Below are positions 7,437-14,666 of a stretch of 64,000 nt of DNA, one piece after another; within the stretch, counting starts at the first letter, position 1; each line of letters starts with the position of its first letter. The stretch lies in NCBI GenBank assembly GCA_020634035.1, contig JACKCM010000005.1, positions 620,001-684,000 on the forward strand, in the 5' to 3' direction. The stretch comes from Candidatus Obscuribacterales bacterium. GTDB taxonomy: Bacteria > Cyanobacteriota > Vampirovibrionia > Obscuribacterales > Obscuribacteraceae. The translations under genes were made by a program, and so were the position numbers. The notes beneath the pieces were generated by a model. It had not been told where the DNA came from. It did no database searches and saw nothing but the letters and a program-made list of their open reading frames with translations.

Positions 7437-8462
7437 TCAGCGACTGATTGCGGGTCTCGGTGCAGGTTTACAGCATTCGGGATCACATTGATTTTCCAAC
7501 AGTCCTAAGGACCCTTCGAAGCGAGGACTGAGGCCTTCTACTTGCTCACAAATGAGCTCGCGGATCATCTCTATGAAGACCGGATGGGTAGAGACGGTGG
7601 CGGCGCGGACAAAGTCCATGCCCAGTTCTTGCGCCAGAGATCTGGCCTCGGTATCGAGGTCATAGACCACTTCCATATGATCGCTTATAAAGCCAATCGG
7701 AAGCACCACTACCTGGTTCACTCCCTCTTCGTGAAGAGCTTTCATTCGGTCCAGGATATCCGGCTCCAGCCAGGGCTGGGTAGGCGGCCCAGAGCGGCTT
7801 TGATAGACGACTTCGAAGCGTTCGTGACCGGCCTTGGATGCCACCAGCCGTGCTGTCTCATTCAGTTGCTCTTCATAGTGGCAGCGCTCGGCCATACCCG
7901 TGGGAATACTGTGGGCAGAGAAGAGGACAGCCACGTCCTGGCGGGATTCTTCTTGAAATTTTGCCAGGGACTCTTTTAGATGAATGGTGTTGGTTTCGAT
8001 GAAGCCGGGATGATTGAAAAATATGCGCAGCTTCTGCAAATTGAGATCGCTGTCACCACCGGAAGTTGCCAGTGCCTCTTCGACATTCTCTCTGTACTGC
8101 CGGCAACTAGAATAAGAGCCGTAGGCCGCGGTCACAAAATAGAGTGCATTTTTAATCCCGTCCTTCCGCATCTGTTTGAGAGTATCGGCCAGCATCGGAT
8201 GCCAGTTCCGGTTACCCCAGTAGATAGGAAGGGCGGGACCTTTCTCATCGAGAGCTTTTTCAAGCTCTTTGATGAGATCGCGAACCTGTTGATTAATTGG
8301 ACTGATACCGCCAAACTGTTCGTAATGCTTAGCGACAGCCATCATTCTCTCTTTTGGTACGTTTCTGCCACGGAGAACATTCTCCAGAAATGGAATCACA
8401 TCATCCATTCCTTCTGGACCACCGAAAGATACAACTAAGAGCGCGTCGTATTTAGTTTTCAC
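7437..8462 (-). CDS. hemH: Ferrochelatase
   Basis: Inserts Fe(II) into porphyrin at the end of haem synthesis. The 341-residue protein begins with LLVVSFGGPEGMDDV, the family's N-terminal signature. It has the conserved VLFSAHSIP, whose His is the catalytic/metal ligand, and the PIGFISDHMEVVYDLD block carrying the conserved Glu. Overall length is normal. The start is GTG at 8462, with no clear ribosome binding site. The C terminus ends in a cysteine cluster (CDPECC) followed by a proline-rich tail; some ferrochelatases hold a 2Fe-2S cluster using C-terminal cysteines, but only three are seen here and the spacing is not obviously canonical. A possible 31-residue ORF lies 38 bases upstream on the same strand. 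Confidence 0.95.
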   Translation of the reverse strand: MKTKYDALLVVSFGGPEGMDDVIPFLENVLRGRNVPKERMMAVAKHYEQFGGISPINQQVRDLIKELEKALDEKGPALPIYWGNRNWHPMLADTLKQMRKDGIKNALYFVTAAYGSYSSCRQYRENVEEALATSGGDSDLNLQKLRIFFNHPGFIETNTIHLKESLAKFQEESRQDVAVLFSAHSIPTGMAERCHYEEQLNETARLVASKAGHERFEVVYQSRSGPPTQPWLEPDILDRMKALHEEGVNQVVVLPIGFISDHMEVVYDLDTEARSLAQELGMDFVRAATVSTHPVFIEMIRELICEQVEGLSPRFEGSLGLLENQCDPECCKPAPRPAISR

Positions 8463-8500
8463 AATTTGCTATATGAGGTTTTGAATCGAGCTTTTAAAAG

Positions 8501-8596
8501 TTAGTCGGCACCTTCATACCAGACTTCTTCTTGACCTTTGCTGGTTTTGGCGGCAAAAGCGTCTTTGAGTTCTGTTTTGAAGTATGTTGTTTCCAT
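8501..8596 (-). CDS. Possible 31-residue small protein upstream of hemH
   Basis: Reading the minus strand from ATG at 8596 gives 31 codons and TAA at 8501: METTYFKTELKDAFAAK then TSKGQEEVWYEGAD. AAAGG lies seven to eight bases before the ATG. The codons use the same style as neighbouring genes (GAA, AAA, GCC), and the stop is 38 bases before the GTG of hemH. It has no membrane segment or signal peptide and is rich in charged and aromatic residues. I do not recognise it. It could be a translated leader or a small partner of ferrochelatase; chance cannot be excluded. Confidence 0.4.
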   Translation of the reverse strand: METTYFKTELKDAFAAKTSKGQEEVWYEGAD

Positions 8597-9024
8597 GATT
8601 CAACCTTTACTCAGAGATTTGAGATTTTAATAGTGGATGGATGATTCGATATATTGTGCTCAATTCGAAATCCGAATCGAAGGCACAATGCCCATTATTG
8701 GCAAATATCGAGAGAGGTCAAGTTAATTGGTGGCACGATTCTTAGAAAACCGCAATAAAATCACGAATATTTCTCGGAATCACAAGGCTGAATCGGTATC
8801 AAATATGACACCATATGCGATGTTGCAAAATCTGCCGTGAATCGCATGAATAAATGCTTACGATAGAGCTCTGGTTTTATGCGAATACATAACCCCATCG
8901 GCACCGAAGCAAACTTCTTCAAGTTTTTACTTTTTGTACCGAGTATGAACTTTGTTATCTGAATGTTTATCGATGTGACAGTCAGGATAAAAAAGTGGCG
9001 TCAATAGCCAATCTTCATTCTGTG
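8597..9024. other. AT-rich intergenic region with inverted repeats
   Basis: No supported gene. Two spaced inverted repeats are visible: ATTGTGC (8653-8659) with GCACAAT (8683-8689), and ATGCGAT (8815-8821) with ATCGCAT (8841-8847). The first also encloses a TTCG/CGAA pair. These lie upstream of the hemH/small-ORF transcript and downstream of the acyl-CoA synthetase, so they could be regulator sites for hemH or part of a long leader. Confidence 0.4.
8989..9010 (-). terminator. Weak-stem terminator of the acyl-CoA synthetase gene
   Basis: On the minus strand TGGC and GCCA form a short stem over a seven-base loop, followed after one base by six consecutive T residues. It lies 15 bases after the stop codon of the synthetase. 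The stem is only four pairs, so the call is tentative. Confidence 0.35.
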
Positions 9025-10638
9025 TTAATGCACTTTTTTCTCGTAACCCTGCCAGGATAAATCACGAAGCTGTTTTTTATAGATTTTTCCGGAGCCTGTT
9101 TTAGGTAATTCGTCTACGAATTCGATTATCCGTGGTGCTTTGTAATGGGCCAGTCTTTCTTTGACGAACGCGATCAAATCATCTTCTGTGGTGCGCACAT
9201 CTTTATGTAGCACCACCCAGGCTTTGATCGCTTCTCCCCATTTTTCGTTCGGTACCCCTATAACCGCACATTCGTACACCGAAGGGTGATCATAGAGGAC
9301 ATGCTCTACTTCAGTCGAATAGACATTCTCTCCGCCTGTGATGATCATGTCCTTCTTTCTGTCCACGATATTGATATAGCCGGCTTCGTCTATCACCGCC
9401 AGATCGCCGGTGTGAATCCAACCATTGACGATGGTTCTGGCTGTTATCTCCGGCTGTTTCCAGTATCCGGCGGTTACGTTCGGTCCCCGGGCGATAATCT
9501 CTCCAACTTCCAGATTATCTCGGGCGACTTGCTCGCCGTTCTCCCTCACCACTTTTACTTCGCAAAAATAGAGAGGACGACCGGTTTTAGCTCGAATTTC
9601 CTGGGTGACATGACCGGGTTTGTTCAGATCCCGAGCATAGGGCACCGAAACGGTGAGAAAGGGGCTGGTTTCGGTCATGCCATAGAACTGGACAAAGTCG
9701 CATCTGAATATATCGTTCACCTGTCGGACCAGATCGGGAGCCACCGGAGAGCCGGCGGTCATTATCGCTCGTAAACTGTTATAAGAGTACTCCCAGGCCG
9801 AAGGCGAGCTGAGCATGGCGCTGAGCATGGTCGGTACCAGGGCGGTGCGGGTCACAGATTCGGTCTCGAATAGTTTCAGCGCTTCTTCGGGCTTGAAATA
9901 GGACATGAATGTATGTTTCCCGCCGATCCAGGTAATGGCCCAGACCGCCCAGGCATCAACTAAATGAAACATAGGCGCAATATGCGCCCAGGTTTCTGAA
10001 TCATCCAGTGACAGCTCGGCAATAGCCGCTGCGGCATTCGTGGCTACGTTGCGATGACTGAGCATTACCCCTTTGGCGTTGCCGGTGGTGCCCGAAGTGT
10101 AATAAAGCTGAGCCAGATCCTCCGGAGCCGCCTGGGTGTCCGGCAATTCAGCGCCCCACTTGCTCAGTAGAATCGGTTCATATTTGTATGCCTTCTGGGG
10201 CTCCGGTTTTTGAATAGAGCCCAGCCAGAGGACTGTTATATTGGGATCGTCGAGGTCGGCGAGAGCCTCCAGGGCAAGCTCTTTGAAATCGCTGTGGGCT
10301 ACCAGCACCCTGGCTGCGGAATCTTTCAGGATTGAGCTTATCTCGAGAGGGCTGAGACGAAAGTTGAGAGGATTGAGAACAGTTCTGGCAAAGGCACAGC
10401 CATAATAGAGTTCAAGGTACTCCTGGCAATTAGGCGCCAGGCAGGCGACCACGTCGCCGGCCGCCAGTCCCAGAGAGTCGAATACCTGAACCAGGGCACC
10501 GACACGCTTGCCCAGCTCTTCGTAGGTCAATCGCTTCATGCCGTCTGAGACGGCGACTCGATCGGGGAATTGTGAGACGGCTTTAAGAAGAGAGGTATTC
10601 AGGTTCATGGCGGTCATTCTATAAGATGAGCCGTCCAT
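9025..10638 (-). CDS. AMP-dependent acyl-CoA synthetase (fatty-acid-CoA ligase type)
   Basis: A 537-residue adenylate-forming enzyme that activates a carboxylic acid with ATP and joins it to CoA. Seen: the P-loop motif YYTSGTTGNAKGVMLSHRN (about residue 180), QFYGMTETSP, the hinge region HTGDLAVIDEAGYINIVDR, KKDMIITGGENVYSTEVE and the catalytic lysine motif PKTGSGKIYKK near the C terminus. The set and length fit medium/long-chain fatty-acyl-CoA synthetases (AlkK/FadD-like); acid specificity cannot be read. Three in-frame ATGs lie within the first eleven codons (10638, 10617, 10608), none with a clear ribosome binding site. It is divergent from icd across a region holding a 20-base element in two copies. 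Confidence 0.9.
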   Translation of the reverse strand: MDGSSYRMTAMNLNTSLLKAVSQFPDRVAVSDGMKRLTYEELGKRVGALVQVFDSLGLAAGDVVACLAPNCQEYLELYYGCAFARTVLNPLNFRLSPLEISSILKDSAARVLVAHSDFKELALEALADLDDPNITVLWLGSIQKPEPQKAYKYEPILLSKWGAELPDTQAAPEDLAQLYYTSGTTGNAKGVMLSHRNVATNAAAAIAELSLDDSETWAHIAPMFHLVDAWAVWAITWIGGKHTFMSYFKPEEALKLFETESVTRTALVPTMLSAMLSSPSAWEYSYNSLRAIMTAGSPVAPDLVRQVNDIFRCDFVQFYGMTETSPFLTVSVPYARDLNKPGHVTQEIRAKTGRPLYFCEVKVVRENGEQVARDNLEVGEIIARGPNVTAGYWKQPEITARTIVNGWIHTGDLAVIDEAGYINIVDRKKDMIITGGENVYSTEVEHVLYDHPSVYECAVIGVPNEKWGEAIKAWVVLHKDVRTTEDDLIAFVKERLAHYKAPRIIEFVDELPKTGSGKIYKKQLRDLSWQGYEKKVH

Positions 10639-10654
10639 TTGCTTTTATTAGTTC

Positions 10655-10676
10655 TCAGGTCCCGGTCAATGTCAAG
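10655..10676. promoter_or_regulatory. Repeated element, copy near the acyl-CoA synthetase start
   Basis: TCAGGTCC, a two-base spacer, then GTCAATGTCAAG. The same 8- and 12-base blocks recur at 10807-10829. This copy is 17 bases upstream of the synthetase start. Read on the minus strand it contains TTGACA, so it may overlap a -35 box. Likely a regulator site; the protein is unknown. Confidence 0.45.
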
Positions 10677-10763
10677 GGTCTCTGTTTCTAGTCTTAGCAA
10701 AACATGATCCTTTGCCGGAATCTAGTCAAACTGCTGCTATCCTATAGCCATAATCATTGAACA

Positions 10764-10798
10764 GGCTCTGAAAAGGCTCTTGAAAAGGTTCTTGGAAA
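10764..10798. repeat. Three tandem 12-base repeats upstream of icd
   Basis: GGCTCTGAAAA, GGCTCTTGAAAA and GGTTCTTGGAAA follow each other head to tail, one copy short by a base. They lie between the two copies of the TCAGGTCC/GTCAATGTCAAG element and end 60 bases before the icd start, near the expected promoter. Confidence 0.5.
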
Positions 10799-10806
10799 CC
10801 GGGCTT

Positions 10807-10829
10807 TCAGGTCCTTTGTCAATGTCAAG
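10807..10829. promoter_or_regulatory. Repeated element, copy near the icd start
   Basis: TCAGGTCC, a three-base spacer, then GTCAATGTCAAG: the second copy of the element at 10655-10676, in the same orientation, ending 29 bases before the icd ATG. Twenty of the bases are identical between copies, with the only difference in the spacer. Confidence 0.45.
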
Positions 10830-10858
10830 AAGCAGTTTTAACGCAGGGTGAACAAATA

Positions 10859-12121
10859 ATGGGTCAAGTAATAGATAAGACTTACAACGGCTTGAAAGTA
10901 CCTCAAGGCGAGAAGATAACCTTCGAGAACGGCAAGCCTGTAACTCCGGATCATCCGATTATCCCCTTCATCGAAGGTGATGGAATCGGTCGTGACATCT
11001 GGAAAGCCAGCAAACGAGTATTCGACGCTGCTGTGGAGAAAGCTTACGGCGATAAGAAAAAAGTCGCATGGTTCGAAGTTTTCGCAGGTGAGAAAGCCCA
11101 TAACGAATTCAAAGAATGGCTACCTAAAGACAGTCTCGACGCTCTTGCCGAGTTCGGTGTAGGCATCAAAGGACCGCTGACCACACCTGTTGGTGGTGGT
11201 ATCAGAAGCTTGAACGTCAGCCTTCGTCAGATTTTCGATCTCTACGCCTGTGTAAGACCGGTGCGCTACTTCAAAGGAGTGCCTTCGCCGGTAGTGGCTC
11301 CTGAAAAACTCGACGTGGTTATCTTCCGTGAAAACACCGAAGACGTTTACTCGGGTATCGAGTTTGCTTCCGGCACTCCCGAAGTGAAGAAGCTGATCGA
11401 AGTAATCGAAAGCATCGCCGAAGGCAAGAAAATCAGACCTGATTCCGGTATCGGCATCAAGCCTATTTCTAAAACCGGTTCTCAGCGCCTGGTCAGAAGA
11501 GCGGTAGAATACGCCATCTCTCGTGGCAAATCTTCCGTCACTCTGGTGCACAAAGGCAACATCATGAAGTTCACCGAAGGTGCCTTCAGAGACTGGGGCT
11601 ATCAACTGGCCGAAGAGGAGTTCGCCGCCAAGACTATCTCAGAAGAGAAACTCTGGGACGAGCATGACGGCAAAGTACCGTCCGGCAAAATCGTCATCAA
11701 AGACAGAATTGCCGACTCCATGTTCCAACAGGTTCTGACCAGACCGGATGAGTATTCTGTTCTTGCCACCACCAATTTGAACGGCGACTATCTCTCTGAT
11801 GCCTGTGCCGCCCAGGTGGGTGGTCTCGGAATCGCTCCGGGAGCCAACATCGGCGACAACTGCGCCATCTTCGAAGCTACTCACGGAACCGCTCCGAAGT
11901 ACGCCGACAAAGATGTAATCAATCCTGGTTCGGTGATTCTCTCCGGCGCTCTCATGTTCGAGTACCTTGGCTGGACTGAAGCCACCAACTTGATTCATGA
12001 CGCTTTCGGCAAAACCATCCAGCAGAAAGTGGTCACCTATGACCTCGAGCGTCTTATGGACGGAGCCAAGAAAGTGAAGACCAGCGAGTTCGCTGATCAG
12101 ATCATCAAAAACATGGGCTAG
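10859..12121 (+). CDS. icd: Isocitrate dehydrogenase, NADP-type
   Basis: Oxidatively decarboxylates isocitrate to 2-oxoglutarate in the TCA cycle. The 420-residue protein is the E. coli-like type: IPFIEGDGIG near residue 40, the substrate loop GGGIRSLNVSLRQ (its Ser is the residue phosphorylated by AceK in enteric bacteria), RENTEDVYSGIE, LVHKGNIMKFTEGAF, the metal-site segment NLNGDYLSD and EATHGTAPKYA. Length matches the family. ATG 10859 has AGGG 12 bases upstream. A good intrinsic terminator follows. Promoter-proximal direct repeats suggest specific transcriptional control shared with the divergent acyl-CoA synthetase. Confidence 0.96.
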   Translation: MGQVIDKTYNGLKVPQGEKITFENGKPVTPDHPIIPFIEGDGIGRDIWKASKRVFDAAVEKAYGDKKKVAWFEVFAGEKAHNEFKEWLPKDSLDALAEFGVGIKGPLTTPVGGGIRSLNVSLRQIFDLYACVRPVRYFKGVPSPVVAPEKLDVVIFRENTEDVYSGIEFASGTPEVKKLIEVIESIAEGKKIRPDSGIGIKPISKTGSQRLVRRAVEYAISRGKSSVTLVHKGNIMKFTEGAFRDWGYQLAEEEFAAKTISEEKLWDEHDGKVPSGKIVIKDRIADSMFQQVLTRPDEYSVLATTNLNGDYLSDACAAQVGGLGIAPGANIGDNCAIFEATHGTAPKYADKDVINPGSVILSGALMFEYLGWTEATNLIHDAFGKTIQQKVVTYDLERLMDGAKKVKTSEFADQIIKNMG

Positions 12122-12165
12122 AAATTTCTAGTTCTTCGAATAGCGAAAACAGAAAACAGAAAACG

Positions 12166-12194
12166 GCCACTGCAACTATATGCGGTGGCTTTTT
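12166..12194 (+). terminator. Intrinsic terminator after icd
   Basis: GCCACTGCA (12166-12174) pairs with TGCGGTGGC (12181-12189), nine pairs with one wobble, then five T residues. An A-rich tract precedes the stem, so it can also act on the converging transcript from the minus-strand gene that ends at 12196. Confidence 0.85.
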
Positions 12195-12195
12195 C

Positions 12196-13425
12196 TCAGC
12201 CGCCGCTAACCACTCCCAGATCTTGCAGAGCGTCATCGACACTGATGCTTGATTGTTGACTGTAGTTGAAGGCGATAAATGCCTGTTCGGTATCGAGGAT
12301 ACCTTCGCGGATCAGTGAGTAGCATCTAAGGGCCGATTTCAGGGTGGATTCGTCTATCACTCCAGCCAGCAGAAGCATGCGTCCAAGAATATGAGGGTTT
12401 TCGACACCTACATCAATCGCTTTCTTGATGTCGGTTTCGCTAACCACACCGACCAGGGACATGAACTGACGCAGAGAGACACTTATCTCCACCGGCTCTT
12501 TTCTGACTTCGGCACTGGGTGGTTGTGGTTTGACCTGGGGCTCTTTCTGTTTGCCGTAATGATGGATTTCGGTCAGCCTGCTTGCCGCCCATATCGGATT
12601 GGCTTCACCGGAAGCTACCATCTGCTGCAGATCGAGCGCTGCATCCAGAACGTCTTTGGGGATGTACTGCAGTTCGACCAGGACCTGACCGATGGGCTTC
12701 TGATTTAGAAGACCAATCTCGATGGCGTACATGAGGTCATTTTCGGTCATCAAGCCGGCGAGCACCAGCAGCTCTCCCAGGCGGATGGTATGTCGAACAG
12801 GCAGGCGATAGTATCCGCTCTCGATCAGGGGCAGCTCCACGGCAATCTGTCTCTGGCGGGCGGCTTTGAGACCGCGTACAGCCTGCTCTTTGGTAACTTT
12901 GTTGTCTCTTACAAGAATCTGGGCATTGAGGGCTGAAGAGAGCAGGGACTCGGTGAGGATGCCGTTCAAAACCAGAATTCTGCCGAAAGGGACTCCTGAA
13001 GATTTGCTTTTCACCAGAGAGTCTTCGAGCTGGGCCTGGTTGACAAAACCTGCCATAAGCAGCAGTTCGCCCAGTTTGTTGGAGCCGGAAGAGTTGGGTC
13101 TGCGCCAGCCTACTTTGGCGACGGCCTCTTCGAAAGAGATATTGGCTCCGACCATACAGGCAGCGATTCGTTTGGCAGTGTCGATATCGAGCAGTTCGTC
13201 TTTGAGCAACGACTGAAGCTGCACCGTCGCCTGAAGATTGCGCTCCGAGACGATGCCGTACATGACCAGCACTCTTCCCACCGGTAGACCGAGTTCCTGG
13301 GCGACTTGCAGAGCCTGTTCGAGCTGCATGCGGGTCACCATGTTGAGGTCGATGAGGACCTGACCCAGGCGGAGATCCGCTCGGTCCGATTGCTCTCGGG
13401 GTGGTTTTGTGTGGCTGCCTGTCAT
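12196..13425 (-). CDS. Stand-alone MshEN-like repeat protein (second copy)
   Basis: A 409-residue paralogue of the protein at 6130-7434. Four units are visible: RLGQVLIDLNMV (about residue 19), KLGELLLMAGFV (115), RLGELLVLAGLM (212) and a divergent unit near 305 (SLRQFMSLVGVV). Each is followed by a second half such as LPVGRVLVMYGIVSERNL and a linker helix ending LQ. Units 1 and 3 keep the RLG signature that contacts c-di-GMP in MshE, so ligand binding is possible. Between units 3 and 4 is a proline/lysine linker (KEPQVKPQPPSAE). No ATPase domain. The ATG is at 13425; convergent with icd. Confidence 0.75.
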   Translation of the reverse strand: MTGSHTKPPREQSDRADLRLGQVLIDLNMVTRMQLEQALQVAQELGLPVGRVLVMYGIVSERNLQATVQLQSLLKDELLDIDTAKRIAACMVGANISFEEAVAKVGWRRPNSSGSNKLGELLLMAGFVNQAQLEDSLVKSKSSGVPFGRILVLNGILTESLLSSALNAQILVRDNKVTKEQAVRGLKAARQRQIAVELPLIESGYYRLPVRHTIRLGELLVLAGLMTENDLMYAIEIGLLNQKPIGQVLVELQYIPKDVLDAALDLQQMVASGEANPIWAASRLTEIHHYGKQKEPQVKPQPPSAEVRKEPVEISVSLRQFMSLVGVVSETDIKKAIDVGVENPHILGRMLLLAGVIDESTLKSALRCYSLIREGILDTEQAFIAFNYSQQSSISVDDALQDLGVVSGG

Positions 13426-13482
13426 AGAGTTCTTATCATGTGCCTGTGCTTAATTTGTGCCCAGATCAAGAAGATAATTCTC

Positions 13483-14664
13483 TCAGTCGGCCATATAGAG
13501 GCTTATAATTCCAGAGTCTCTCATGCTCCGGATCTCGTTTTCTGAAAAGCCGCTTTCTAAAAGGCGACTGAAGCTACGATCGGACTCTTCGACCGAGAAG
13601 CTCTTACGTTTTTGATCGCGCAGCGCGGCGCTGACAGGGAAGGTTACCTGGGGAACGCTGCCCAGGGTCGGATGCTCCAGCCTGTGAAGCATGCCTCTGG
13701 CATCGAGGGGATAGTGGGCCAGGGCCTCGGATATGGTGTTTACCGGCGAGACGCAGCAATTGGAGCCGGCAAAGAGATCGCGCCATTGTTGAAGAGTTCT
13801 TCTGGCGATTGTAGAAGCAAGCTCTTCGGTAAGGGTGCGGTCATCCAGACCTTTGTCGAGGATGTCCAGGCGCTCGATAATCGAGAGAAACTCCCTGTAG
13901 AAATCCGGCTCCAGTGAAGCCACCGCCAGATAACGCCCGTCTTTGCATTCGTAGACGTTGTAGGTCGGCAACTCGCGGGGATAGGCGAAGCCTCCCTCTT
14001 CGGGCTCCTTTTCGGTATAAATGGACATCGAAGTGAGGATGTTCAAAGAAGAAAGGGCGCTGTCCAGCATGCTGATATCCAGATACTGTCCTTTTAAAGA
14101 CTGGCTGCGTTGATAGAGGGCACTTAGAATCGAGATGACTGCAAGCATTCCTGACATGTAGTCCGATATCGGAATAGACGGCAGAACCGGGCGCTCTCCT
14201 TTGCGGCGGTTCAAATTCAGGAGTCCTGATTCGGCCACCAGATTGAGATCATGGGCAGCTTTATGTCTCTGGGGCGAATCCTGGCCGTAGCCTGATATCG
14301 AGCAGTAGATCACACGCTCGTTGATAACTTTCACATCCTCGTATCCGAGCTTCAGCCTGGACATCACTCCGGGGCGAAAGTTCTCGAGGATGATATCGGC
14401 ATCACCAGCCAGGCGTCGAACCACATCTTTGCCCTTCTCTGCCTTCAAATCAACCACCAGGCTCGACTTGCGTTTGTGCAAAACCCAGAAATAGAGGCTT
14501 TCTCCTTCGACTATCGGTGGCAGATGGTGAGCCAGACTTTTTTTATTCGGTGCATCGACATGCAAAATTTCTGCGCCCAGATCTGACAGAATGCCTGCAC
14601 AGATCTGACCCGGCAAAAGGTGAGTGAAGTCCAGGACTCTCAGTCCGTCAAGAGGAACGTTCAT
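13483..14664 (-). CDS. CoA-transferase family III (CaiB/BaiF type)
   Basis: A 393-residue class III CoA-transferase or alpha-methylacyl-CoA racemase-like enzyme. Seen: LDGLRVLDFTHLLPGQICA with the family's N-terminal motif, LGAEILHVDAP, VVDLKAEKGKD, ILENFRPGVMSRLGxx-type signature, ISGYGQDSP and the AHDLN segment whose Asp is the catalytic nucleophile in formyl-CoA transferase. Substrate unknown; transferase and racemase members share these motifs. A TTG two codons upstream (14670) is also in frame, but ATG 14664 with AAGGAAA upstream looks better. It begins two bases after the stop of the M1 aminopeptidase, so the two are probably translationally coupled. Confidence 0.88.
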   Translation of the reverse strand: MNVPLDGLRVLDFTHLLPGQICAGILSDLGAEILHVDAPNKKSLAHHLPPIVEGESLYFWVLHKRKSSLVVDLKAEKGKDVVRRLAGDADIILENFRPGVMSRLKLGYEDVKVINERVIYCSISGYGQDSPQRHKAAHDLNLVAESGLLNLNRRKGERPVLPSIPISDYMSGMLAVISILSALYQRSQSLKGQYLDISMLDSALSSLNILTSMSIYTEKEPEEGGFAYPRELPTYNVYECKDGRYLAVASLEPDFYREFLSIIERLDILDKGLDDRTLTEELASTIARRTLQQWRDLFAGSNCCVSPVNTISEALAHYPLDARGMLHRLEHPTLGSVPQVTFPVSAALRDQKRKSFSVEESDRSFSRLLESGFSENEIRSMRDSGIISLYMAD

Positions 14665-14666
14665 GA

